A program made the position numbers and the translations under genes. Below the pieces are notes generated by a model. That model made no database searches and was not told the origin of the DNA. It was given only the letters and a program-made list of their open reading frames with translations. A stretch of 8,620 nt of DNA from Gammaproteobacteria bacterium (lineage in GTDB: Bacteria > Pseudomonadota > Gammaproteobacteria > Acidiferrobacterales > SZUA-150). Below, piece by piece: positions 1 to 6,476 of the stretch. Each line of letters opens with the position of its first letter. Positions within the stretch are counted from its first letter, which is position 1. Location: contig JAOUNW010000086.1 in the NCBI GenBank assembly GCA_029880755.1, forward strand, positions 1 to 8,620, in the 5' to 3' direction.

Positions 1-207
1 CACGGGTTCAATGTAGGTGGCATCCGCCATGTCCGGATCTGTCATAATGGTCGCCGGATTGGAATTCACCAGAATGACGCGATAGCCTTCTTCTTTCAGA
101 GCCTTACAGGCCTGGGCACCGGAGTAATCGAATTCACAGGCCTGCCCGATAACAATGGGTCCAGCGCCAATAATGAGAATACTTTTTATGTCGCTACGTT
201 TGGGCAT
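1..207 (-). CDS. carB: Carbamoyl phosphate synthetase large subunit, N-terminal part (runs off left edge)
   Basis: The large subunit makes carbamoyl phosphate from bicarbonate, two ATP and ammonia passed from CarA; the product feeds arginine and pyrimidine synthesis in the cytoplasm. Only the first 69 codons are present. They open MPKRSDIKSILIIGAGPIVI and include the family blocks GQACEFDYSG (residues 21-30) and VNSNPATIMTD (47-57), almost identical to E. coli CarB. This is the pre-ATP-grasp part of the carboxyphosphate half; the catalytic residues lie outside the window. The ATG follows the carA stop after 6 nt with no clear Shine-Dalgarno sequence, so translational coupling to carA is likely (inference). 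The family usually has about 1070 residues, so most of the gene is missing here. Confidence 0.98.
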   Translation of the reverse strand, partial: MPKRSDIKSILIIGAGPIVIGQACEFDYSGAQACKALKEEGYRVILVNSNPATIMTDPDMADATYIEPV

Positions 208-213
208 GAGAAA

Positions 214-1356
214 CTAGTCTTCGCTGTGTCGCTGCATTAAATCAATAAAACGATCAAACAATACTGAAACATCATGAGGGCCCGGGCTTGCTTCTGGATG
301 ACCCTGGAACGAAAACGCCGGTTTATCTGTACGCATAATGCCCTGAATGGATTTATCAAACAGGGATACGTGAGTTACCTTCAAGTTGGCCGGCAGTGTT
401 GCGTCATCTACCGCAAAACCATGATTCTGACTGGTAATAAATACCTGCCGGGACTCCAGATCCTGCACCGGATGATTGGCCCCATGATGGCCAAACTTCA
501 TCTTCAGGGTTTTGGCTCCGGAGGCCAATGCCAGCAACTGATGACCCAGACAAATGCCGAAAGTGGGAATTCCTTGGTTAACAATATTTTCAATGGCCTC
601 GATGGCATAGTCACAGGGCTCCGGATCACCGGGACCATTCGACAGAAACACGCCGTGAGGCCGCAGGGCCAATACGTCCTGCGCAGAAGTCGTAGCTGGG
701 ACTACAGTCAGATTGCAGCCACGGTCAACCAGCATGCGCAGGATATTTCTTTTCACGCCGAAATCGTAAGCCACCACATTGAATTTACCGGGTTCTGCTT
801 TGGCGTACCCTGATCCCAGTTTCCAGCTGACTTCGTCCCAGGAATAGGTTTTTTTTGTGGTAACGGTTTTGGCCAAATCCATGCCCTGCAATCCGGCAAA
901 GGATTGTGCCGCTTCCAGGGCCGATTTCTGACTAAGCCGCTGACCTTTGTCGGCGGCCACGATGCAACCTTTTTGCGCCCCCTTTTCCCTGAGAATACGG
1001 GTCAAACGGCGGGTATCGATACCACTGATGGCGACAACACCCTGAGAAACCAGAAACTCAGACAGGGATTGCTGAGATCTCCAGTTACTTAACCTGGGCG
1101 GCACATCGCGAACAACAAGACCTGCGGCATGGGCCTTGGTGGACTCCATGTCTTCACTGTTGGCACCTGTATTGCCGATATGAGGATAAGTCAGGGTAAC
1201 TATCTGGCAGGCGTATGAAGGGTCGCTCAGGATTTCCTGGTAACCGGTCAGCGAGGTATTAAATACCACTTCGCCCACTGCCTGCCCAGGAATACCGATA
1301 GATTCCCCCTTAAACAGGGAGCCATCTTCCAGTACGAGCAATGCGGATTGGGGCAA
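214..1356 (-). CDS. carA: Carbamoyl phosphate synthetase small (glutaminase) subunit
   Basis: CarA hydrolyses glutamine and channels ammonia to CarB. With the start chosen here the protein has 380 residues, against 382 in E. coli. The N-terminal domain begins SALLVLEDG and the C-terminal class I glutamine amidotransferase domain carries GICLGHQ (267-273; nucleophile C269) and GHPEASPGPHD (352-362; H353 and E355), a complete catalytic triad at E. coli numbering. The start is a TTG: homology begins there, and GGAG lies 7 nt upstream. E. coli carA is also known to start with TTG. An in-frame ATG 57 nt upstream would give 399 residues, but it has no properly spaced ribosome binding site, lies inside a hairpin loop and adds residues with no family counterpart. 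carB follows after 6 nt; dapB lies 136 nt upstream. The leader between dapB and carA carries an attenuator-like hairpin. Confidence 0.97.
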   Translation of the reverse strand: MPQSALLVLEDGSLFKGESIGIPGQAVGEVVFNTSLTGYQEILSDPSYACQIVTLTYPHIGNTGANSEDMESTKAHAAGLVVRDVPPRLSNWRSQQSLSEFLVSQGVVAISGIDTRRLTRILREKGAQKGCIVAADKGQRLSQKSALEAAQSFAGLQGMDLAKTVTTKKTYSWDEVSWKLGSGYAKAEPGKFNVVAYDFGVKRNILRMLVDRGCNLTVVPATTSAQDVLALRPHGVFLSNGPGDPEPCDYAIEAIENIVNQGIPTFGICLGHQLLALASGAKTLKMKFGHHGANHPVQDLESRQVFITSQNHGFAVDDATLPANLKVTHVSLFDKSIQGIMRTDKPAFSFQGHPEASPGPHDVSVLFDRFIDLMQRHSED

Positions 1357-1387
1357 CCTCTCTCTCCAAACACCAACGTGGACACAC

Positions 1388-1421
1388 AAAAACGGGAGAA
1401 GCTCGCTAGGCATCTCCCGTT
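1388..1421 (-). terminator. Rho-independent-type hairpin in the dapB-carA gap (terminator or carAB attenuator)
   Basis: Read on the minus strand, AACGGGAGA (plus 1413-1421) pairs perfectly with TCTCCCGTT (plus 1391-1399) across a 13-nt loop, and the stem runs into five consecutive T (plus 1388-1392). The orientation would stop transcripts coming from dapB or from a promoter in the gap, 32 nt before the carA start. It may simply end the dapB transcript. Its place in the carA leader also suits attenuation of carAB, and pyrimidine-linked attenuation is a known theme in pyrimidine genes. The choice between these is inference. Confidence 0.7.
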
Positions 1422-1429
1422 GGGACTAG
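1406..1429 (-). promoter_or_regulatory. Possible antiterminator hairpin competing with the carA leader terminator
   Basis: Just before the terminator, the minus-strand leader reads CTAG-TCCC-AAC-GGGA-GATGC-CTAG. TCCC can pair with GGGA across a 3-nt loop, and the two flanking CTAG blocks can pair with each other, leaving GATGC as a bulge. The GGGA used here is the core of the left arm of the terminator stem, so the two structures exclude each other. The structure is small and possibly weak. Its role as an antiterminator is inference. Confidence 0.3.
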
Positions 1430-1443
1430 AAACTGGGACCAAA

Positions 1444-1474
1444 ATTGTATTCTCAGGCCGGGCTGCAATGTTAC
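1444..1474 (-). promoter_or_regulatory. Candidate carA promoter (good -10, weak -35)
   Basis: The minus strand carries TACAAT (plus 1444-1449), a 5/6 match to the sigma-70 -10 box, just downstream of the dapB stop. No good -35 lies at 17 nt (AACATT); GTAACA (plus 1469-1474) sits at 19 nt. If it is active, transcription would start near position 1437 and the leader would contain the whole hairpin region before carA. I saw no clear ArgR box. Confidence 0.3.
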
Positions 1475-1492
1475 GTCACGACCCGGGCAAAA

Positions 1493-2290
1493 TCAACGCA
1501 GACCCAGGACATCCTGCATATCGTAGAGACCGCTTTCCTTATCCGCCAGCCAGACGGCTGCACGCATGGCACCGGAGGCGAAGGTCATACGGCTCGAGGC
1601 CTTATGGGTAATCTCCACGCGCTCTCCGGGTCCAGCAAACATGACCGTGTGCTCACCAACGATATCGCCTGCGCGCACCGTGGCGAAGCCGATGGTTTTA
1701 CGGTCACGCTCACCGCTAATACCTTCGCGTCCATAAACAGCACATTCATTTAGGTCACGCCCCAGAGCCCGGGCAACTACTTCACCCATCTTCAATGCAG
1801 TGCCCGATGGTGCATCGACCTTATGCCTATGGTGGGCTTCCAAGATTTCGATGTCCACTTCCTGCCCCAGCACATCCGCAGCAAGTTCCAGTAACCGAAA
1901 ACACAAATTGACGCCAACGCTCATGTTAGGCGCGAACACTATCGCGGTATCCCGGGCCGCCTCAGCGATCTTCTTTTTCCCCGCCTCGTCAAAACCGGTA
2001 GTACCGATAACCATGCGTTTGCCCGCCTGTCGGCACATGGCCAGATTACTCAATGCCGCCTCCGGCCGAGTAAAATCTATCAATACATCGAATTCACTGG
2101 CGACCAGATCGTCCACCAATAGCACACCTGACTTTTCCAGGCCGGCCAGTACCCCGGCATCCTGCCCCAAAACACTGCTCCCCGGCCTTTCGATTGCAGC
2201 ACTGAGTCTTACACCATCGGCAATGGAGGCGGCTTCTATCAGCACCTTGCCCATGCGTCCGGCGGCACCTGAAATTGCGACGTTTACCAT
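1493..2290 (-). CDS. dapB: 4-hydroxy-tetrahydrodipicolinate reductase
   Basis: DapB reduces the DapA product with NAD(P)H to tetrahydrodipicolinate, a step towards diaminopimelate for peptidoglycan and towards lysine; it acts in the cytoplasm. The protein has 265 residues (273 in E. coli). The N-terminal Rossmann domain shows GAAGRMG (8-14) and ER at 34-35, the equivalent of E. coli E38/R39 that contact the cofactor. GTTGF (96-100) and FAPNMSVGVN (119-128) follow. The catalytic block HHRHKVDAPSGTA (153-165) keeps the histidine pair and lysine K157. The start at 2290 has AGGA 6 nt upstream and begins MVNVAISG as in the family; a longer in-frame ORF from 2401 adds 37 residues without homology. 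carA follows on the same strand after 136 nt containing a terminator-like hairpin, so co-transcription with carAB may be partial. No strong promoter stands out upstream; TTGGCG with TATTCT at an 18-nt spacing is the best weak candidate. Confidence 0.97.
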   Translation of the reverse strand: MVNVAISGAAGRMGKVLIEAASIADGVRLSAAIERPGSSVLGQDAGVLAGLEKSGVLLVDDLVASEFDVLIDFTRPEAALSNLAMCRQAGKRMVIGTTGFDEAGKKKIAEAARDTAIVFAPNMSVGVNLCFRLLELAADVLGQEVDIEILEAHHRHKVDAPSGTALKMGEVVARALGRDLNECAVYGREGISGERDRKTIGFATVRAGDIVGEHTVMFAGPGERVEITHKASSRMTFASGAMRAAVWLADKESGLYDMQDVLGLR

Positions 2291-2422
2291 AAGGAATCCT
2301 GTTGAGCTCGGGTTAACGGGTTGTAATGTCTCCGGGGAGAATAATGGATTTAAGAGAAAGACGCCAACCAGCCACAAGCGCTGTTTTGCCGGTATCCACA
2401 ATAGCGGTTAATTGACCTATGC

Positions 2423-2451
2423 TTGTATTAGTTGCAATAGTCCAATATAAG
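2423..2451 (+). promoter_or_regulatory. Candidate promoter for the MgtC-family gene
   Basis: TTGTAT (2423-2428), a 17-nt spacer and TATAAG (2446-2451, 5/6 to the -10 consensus) point to a start of transcription near 2458. This lies inside the longest version of the ORF (ATG at 2419) but upstream of the ATG at 2488, which supports the shorter protein. The -35 is weak. It sits in the divergent gap shared with dapB. Confidence 0.35.
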
Positions 2452-2487
2452 TACGGACAATTCCAGCGAGGACAAGAAACCGGAACA

Positions 2488-3180
2488 ATGCAGCAATACT
2501 ACCTTCCTATACTACTGCACCTGATAGCAGCGCTGGTCGCGGGTGGTTTAATCGGCCTGGAACGCTCGTACAATGGTCGGCCCGCGGGGTTTCGCACCCA
2601 TACCCTGGTGTGTATTTCATCGGCATTACTGATGCTGTTAACGGTCTACCAGATTCAACTGTTGCCCGATATTCCAATTGAGGCAGTTCGTATTGACCCT
2701 ACACGTATGGCCCAAGGAATCATGACCGGTATAGGTTTTCTTGGTGCTGGCGTGATCATGCGTGAAGGGCTTGCGGTGAGAGGGCTGACCACCGCGGCAT
2801 CCATATGGATTACCGCATCAATTGGCGTTCTGATCGGTGTCGGATTTTATTTTGCCGCAGCCGTAGGCACATTACTGACACTAGGGACGCTGTCCTTGTT
2901 CCGTTATATAGAATCGGCCATGCCCGCTTTATATTACGGGCGCCTGCATGTTCGCACACTGCGCAAGGACACCTTAACGGAAGAAACACTGGCATCAATT
3001 GTTGCCGAGCACCAGTGCACGGCGACAAACCCCAGTTACCATCTTGAACAGGAAGGAAAGTTTTTTGAATACCGGCTAACTCTGCAGTCCCGGGACAAAA
3101 ACAATTACAACCGTCTTGCCAAGAGCCTTGCAGATAAAGAAGAAATACTGGAATTCAGTCTTACGCCTTTTAGCGGTTAA
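2488..3180 (+). CDS. MgtC/SapB-family inner membrane protein
   Basis: This is a 230-residue membrane protein of the MgtC/SapB family. The N-terminal half has about five hydrophobic segments (roughly 6-24, 39-58, 76-92, 103-122 and 122-138) with the family blocks GGLIGLERSYNG (19-30), GFRTHTLVC (34-42), GIGFLGAGVI (81-90) and VRGLTTAASIWITASIG (97-113). The C-terminal part from about 150 is soluble, with alternating beta and helix character like the cytoplasmic ACT-type domain of longer MgtC proteins. Members affect survival in low magnesium or in macrophages, and some inhibit the F-type ATP synthase, but most environmental homologues have no proven role; I infer none here. The start at 2488 is preferred because homology begins there and a promoter-like sequence lies just upstream; the ATG at 2419 would add 23 polar residues and lacks a Shine-Dalgarno sequence. 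It stands alone on the plus strand between dapB (divergent) and dnaJ (convergent, 32 nt away). Confidence 0.9.
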   Translation: MQQYYLPILLHLIAALVAGGLIGLERSYNGRPAGFRTHTLVCISSALLMLLTVYQIQLLPDIPIEAVRIDPTRMAQGIMTGIGFLGAGVIMREGLAVRGLTTAASIWITASIGVLIGVGFYFAAAVGTLLTLGTLSLFRYIESAMPALYYGRLHVRTLRKDTLTEETLASIVAEHQCTATNPSYHLEQEGKFFEYRLTLQSRDKNNYNRLAKSLADKEEILEFSLTPFSG

Positions 3181-3212
3181 TAGCGGCCGTTAATAATACA
3201 ATTTATTCTTCG

Positions 3213-4337
3213 TTACTGAAAAAAATTCTTTATCTTGTCCGTCCATGACTGAGCCCGCGGGCTGTGTTTGGCGCCACCTTCCCGAGTGAGTTTTTCAAAT
3301 TCTTCAAGTAACTCCTTTTGTTGCGATGTCAGATTCACTGGCGTTTCAACACTGATCTTGCAGTAAAGATCGCCTACGTGTCCTGTACGGACATTTTTTA
3401 CACCCTTGCTTCGCAGACGAAACAGTTTCTCACTCTGGGTACCGGCGGGAATCTTGATGCTGGCGCGACCATTCAATGTAGGAATCTCGAGTTCACCGCC
3501 CAACGCCGCCGTGGCAATACTCACCGGCATATCGCAATAAAGATCATCACCCCTTCGATTGAAAATCATGTGAGGCTTTAACCTCATCTGCACGTAGAGA
3601 TCTCCCGGGGGTCCGCCATTCTCCCCTGCCTCGCCTTCGCCAGACAGACGCACTTGATCGCCTTCGTCAACACCGGCGGGCACCTTGACAGAAAGAGTCT
3701 TGGTTTTATTTACCCGGCCCTGACCGTGACAACTGGTACAAGGATCAGTCACCATCTTGCCGCTGCCATGACAGGTGGGGCATGTTTGCTGAATAGAGAA
3801 AAAGCCCTGTTGCATGCGCACCTGTCCGTGACCGCCACAGGTGTCACAGGTCTTTGGTGCTGTTCCGGGTTTGGCGCCACTTCCATGACAGGTATCGCAC
3901 TGTACCAGTGTCGGTACGCGGATAGTGACTTCTGTACCATTGACCGCGTCTTCCAGGCTTAGATCCAGGCTGTAACGCAGATCGGCGCCACGAAATACCT
4001 GCTTGCCGCCGCGCCGGGCGCCACCGCCAAAGATATCACCGAAAACATCGCCGAATATATCGGAAAAATTGCCGGCACCATGAAAGCCACCGCCACCGGC
4101 GCCCATAGAAGGATCGACACCAGCATGACCAAACTGATCATAGGCGGCGCGTTTTTGGGCATCGGTCAATACTTCATAGGCTTCCTTTGCTTCTTTGAAA
4201 TTGGCCTCAGCAGTTTTATCGTCAGGATTCCGGTCGGGATGATATTTCATGGCCAGACGACGGTACGCCTTCTTCAGCTCTGCGTCTGATGCATTACGCT
4301 CAACACCCAGTACTTGATAATAATCTTTCTTTGCCAT
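3213..4337 (-). CDS. dnaJ: Chaperone DnaJ (Hsp40, type I)
   Basis: DnaJ delivers unfolded clients to DnaK and stimulates its ATPase in the cytoplasm. The 374-residue protein has the full type I layout: J-domain (1-70) with HPD at 33-35; a Gly/Phe-rich stretch (about 77-110) with repeated DIFGD/DVFGD units; a cysteine-rich zinc domain with four CxxCxGxG repeats (cysteines 147/150, 164/167, 186/189, 200/203); and the C-terminal beta-sandwich client-binding domains. All key residues are intact and the length matches E. coli (376). It lies 125 nt downstream of dnaK with a terminator-like hairpin between them. No Shine-Dalgarno sequence is visible before the ATG; the leader is A-rich and can fold into a weak hairpin. 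I saw no sigma-32 promoter of its own, only an isolated TATAAA after the hairpin without a matching -35. Confidence 0.98.
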   Translation of the reverse strand: MAKKDYYQVLGVERNASDAELKKAYRRLAMKYHPDRNPDDKTAEANFKEAKEAYEVLTDAQKRAAYDQFGHAGVDPSMGAGGGGFHGAGNFSDIFGDVFGDIFGGGARRGGKQVFRGADLRYSLDLSLEDAVNGTEVTIRVPTLVQCDTCHGSGAKPGTAPKTCDTCGGHGQVRMQQGFFSIQQTCPTCHGSGKMVTDPCTSCHGQGRVNKTKTLSVKVPAGVDEGDQVRLSGEGEAGENGGPPGDLYVQMRLKPHMIFNRRGDDLYCDMPVSIATAALGGELEIPTLNGRASIKIPAGTQSEKLFRLRSKGVKNVRTGHVGDLYCKISVETPVNLTSQQKELLEEFEKLTREGGAKHSPRAQSWTDKIKNFFQ

Positions 4338-4338
4338 T

Positions 4339-4363
4339 GTTGGTTTTACTAACGTTTAGCAAC
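4339..4363 (-). promoter_or_regulatory. Weak hairpin directly before the dnaJ start codon
   Basis: On the minus strand GTTGCTAA, a 3-nt loop (ACG), TTAG, a 6-nt bulge and CAAC form an 8-bp interrupted stem whose last base lies 1 nt before the dnaJ ATG. There is no Shine-Dalgarno sequence for it to hide. It might affect ribosome access in a temperature-dependent way, but the stem is AT-rich and the bulge large, so this is only a possibility. Confidence 0.2.
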
Positions 4364-4397
4364 TACTCAAGCAAGTCTTGCTGTTTTTATACTCCGC

Positions 4398-4445
4398 AAA
4401 AAAGGGCACAGCTTCAAATCCCTGAGATTCTCCACGCTGCGCCCT
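4398..4445 (-). terminator. Rho-independent-type terminator between dnaK and dnaJ
   Basis: Read on the minus strand, AGGGCGCAGC (plus 4436-4445) pairs over 10 bp, with one G-U pair, with GCTGTGCCCT (plus 4403-4412). The loop is 23 nt and the stem runs into six T (plus 4398-4403, sharing the last stem base). It begins about 18 nt after the dnaK stop. In this position it would end part of the dnaK transcripts and lower dnaJ relative to dnaK. The long loop makes partial rather than full termination more likely (inference). Confidence 0.72.
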
Positions 4446-4462
4446 GGCTTCTTGAGGCCGGT

Positions 4463-6397
4463 TTACTGTTTACCCTTATCCTCTTTGACTTCCTCAAATT
4501 CGGCATCTACAACGTTGTCATCCTTGCCACCGTTGTCGTCGCCAGCCGCTGACTGTGCTTGCGCACCTTCTGCAGCGCCCGCCTGGGCGTACATTTGTTC
4601 AGCCATTTTATGACTTGCTTCCGCCAGTTCCTTGGTTTTCGCCTCAATAGCGTCTTTGTCATCGCCGTTCACCACTTCCTCAAGCTCCTTGATGGCGGCT
4701 TCAATCTTTTCTTTCTCAGCACCATCAAGCTTGTCGCCCAAATCGGTCATAGATTTCTTAACGCTGTGAATCATGCCATCGGCCTGATTACGCACATCAA
4801 CCAATTCACGCGCCTTGCGATCTTCGTCGGCGTGAGCTTCAGCGTCCTTGACCATACGATCAATCTCATCATCAGACAAACCGGAGCTGGATTTAATAAT
4901 GATCTTGTTTTCCTTGCCTGTCGCCTTGTCTTTTGCCGAAACGTGCATAATACCGTTAGCGTCAATATCAAAGGTCACCTCAATCTGAGGCACACCACGA
5001 GGTGCCGGTGGGATATCACTTAAATCAAATCGTCCCAGCGACTTGTTACCTGCCGCAATCTCACGTTCACCCTGGAGCACATGCACCGTTACTGCGGTCT
5101 GGTTGTCATCAGCTGTGGAAAATACCTGGGATGCCTTGGTCGGGATAGTGGTGTTTTTCTGGATAAGTTTGGTCATAACACCACCCATGGTCTCAATACC
5201 AAGCGACAGAGGTGTAACATCCAGCAACAACACGTCTTTGACATCGCCACCAAGTACGCCGGCCTGGATGGCGGCACCGAGTGCAACCGCTTCATCCGGG
5301 TTCACGTCTTTTCTTGGTTCCTTGCCAAAGAAATTCTTTACCGCCTCCTGAACTTTAGGCATACGGGTTTGACCACCCACCAGAATCACGTCACTAACTT
5401 CCGATGCTGCCAGGCCGGCGTCTTTTAATGCCACCTTGCAGGGTTCAATGCTTCGGCTAATCAAATCCTCAACCAAAGACTCGAGCTTGGCCCGGGTCAA
5501 CTTAACGTTCAGGTGCTTGGGCCCGGTCTGGTCTGCGGTGATGTAAGGCAAGTTCACATCCGTCTGCTGACTGGAGGACAATTCAATCTTGGCCTTTTCG
5601 GCAGCTTCTTTCAGCCGCTGCAAGGCAAGCGGATCATTATGCAGGTCAATACCACTGTCCTTCTTGAATTGATCAGACAAATAATCAATCAGGCGCAAAT
5701 CAAAATCTTCACCACCCAGGAAGGTATCGCCATTGGTGGACAATACTTCGAATTGATGTTCACCATCGACTTCGGCAATCTCAATAATGGAAATATCAAA
5801 AGTACCGCCACCCAGATCATAAACCGCTATCTTGCGGTCGCCTTCCCGTTTATCCAAACCAAACGCCAGGGCTGCCGCGGTAGGTTCGTTAATAATACGC
5901 TTAACCTCCAACCCAGCTATCTTGCCGGCATCTTTGGTAGCCTGACGCTGGGAATCATTGAAATAGGCCGGTACCGTGATAACCGCCTCTGTCACCTCTT
6001 CACCCAAATAGGCCTCTGCAGTTTTCTTCATTTTCTGCAAAACACGGGCAGATACTTCGGGCGGTGCCATCTGTTTGCCGGCAACTTCCACCCAGGCATC
6101 ACCGTTCTGGGCCTTAATAATCTTGTAGGGCATCAGCTTAACATCGCGCTGGACTACGTCTTCCTGAAACTTGCGGCCTATAAGGCGTTTGGAAGCGAAA
6201 ACTGTGTTGTGGGGGTTGGTAACCGCCTGACGTTTTGCCGACTGGCCAACAAGCACCTCTCCATCCTCGCTAAAGCCTACGACAGAGGGCGTTGTCCGAT
6301 CACCTTCGCTGTTTTCAATCACACGCGCCTTACCGCCCTCCATCACTGCCACACAGGAATTGGTGGTGCCCAAGTCGATTCCGATTATTTTTGCCAT
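4463..6397 (-). CDS. dnaK: Chaperone DnaK (Hsp70)
   Basis: DnaK is the ATP-driven Hsp70 that binds exposed hydrophobic segments of unfolded proteins in the cytoplasm; in many bacteria it also targets sigma-32 for degradation. The 644-residue protein is full length (638 in E. coli). The nucleotide-binding domain (1 to about 387) has IGIDLGTTNSCVAV (5-18), K70, the proline/arginine switch region around 143-151, NEPTAAAL with E171 (170-177), DLGGGTFD (194-201) with T199, and GGQTRMP (341-347). The hydrophobic linker DVLLLD is at 388-393, followed by the peptide-binding beta domain, the helical lid and the conserved acidic tail ending DAEFEEVKEDKGKQ. The ATG at 6397 has GAGG 8 nt upstream. The gene lies 74 nt after grpE, with a sigma-32-type promoter across the grpE stop codon, and is followed by a terminator-like hairpin before dnaJ. 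No key residue is missing. Confidence 0.99.
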   Translation of the reverse strand: MAKIIGIDLGTTNSCVAVMEGGKARVIENSEGDRTTPSVVGFSEDGEVLVGQSAKRQAVTNPHNTVFASKRLIGRKFQEDVVQRDVKLMPYKIIKAQNGDAWVEVAGKQMAPPEVSARVLQKMKKTAEAYLGEEVTEAVITVPAYFNDSQRQATKDAGKIAGLEVKRIINEPTAAALAFGLDKREGDRKIAVYDLGGGTFDISIIEIAEVDGEHQFEVLSTNGDTFLGGEDFDLRLIDYLSDQFKKDSGIDLHNDPLALQRLKEAAEKAKIELSSSQQTDVNLPYITADQTGPKHLNVKLTRAKLESLVEDLISRSIEPCKVALKDAGLAASEVSDVILVGGQTRMPKVQEAVKNFFGKEPRKDVNPDEAVALGAAIQAGVLGGDVKDVLLLDVTPLSLGIETMGGVMTKLIQKNTTIPTKASQVFSTADDNQTAVTVHVLQGEREIAAGNKSLGRFDLSDIPPAPRGVPQIEVTFDIDANGIMHVSAKDKATGKENKIIIKSSSGLSDDEIDRMVKDAEAHADEDRKARELVDVRNQADGMIHSVKKSMTDLGDKLDGAEKEKIEAAIKELEEVVNGDDKDAIEAKTKELAEASHKMAEQMYAQAGAAEGAQAQSAAGDDNGGKDDNVVDAEFEEVKEDKGKQ

Positions 6398-6450
6398 TGC
6401 TGATTCCTCAAAAGCCGTAATATTTAGAAATTTTCAATATGTTTTAGGAA

Positions 6451-6476
6451 ATGGGGTTATCCGAGCCTGTTTCAAG
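6451..6476 (-). promoter_or_regulatory. Sigma-32 (RpoH) heat-shock promoter for dnaK
   Basis: The minus strand reads CTTGAA (plus 6471-6476; one more A follows, as in the consensus), a 14-nt spacer, then CCCCAT (plus 6451-6456) followed by TT. Both hexamers match the E. coli sigma-32 consensus exactly, and the spacing is within its usual 13-17 nt. Transcription would start near 6443, giving a leader of about 45 nt before dnaK. The -35 overlaps the grpE stop codon. I did not see a CIRCE element here. Confidence 0.82.

Noticed and set aside
1248..1442. A 64-codon minus-strand frame across the carA leader, considered as a leader peptide
   Set aside because: It starts with TTG without a ribosome site, runs far into carA in another frame and lacks a regulatory codon run. 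It would overlap the attenuator, so it is not impossible, but support is too thin.
2291..2401. N-terminal extension of DapB by 37 residues
   Set aside because: DapB homology begins at MVNVAISG, where a well-spaced AGGA is present; the upstream residues resemble no family sequence.
1800..2411. A 203-codon plus-strand open frame opposite dapB
   Set aside because: Low-complexity Ser/Ala/Thr-rich translation typical of an antisense shadow; dapB on the other strand is complete with catalytic residues.
2291..2487. Shared regulatory site in the dapB/MgtC divergent gap, such as a magnesium-responsive or RNA leader element
   Set aside because: I found only short chance dyads and weak promoter-like hexamers; no recognisable riboswitch or operator.
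5513..6403. A 296-codon open frame on the plus strand opposite dnaK
   Set aside because: It lies wholly opposite a perfectly conserved dnaK. Long antisense frames opposite Hsp70 genes are a known by-product of codon usage, and it shows no recognisable protein family.
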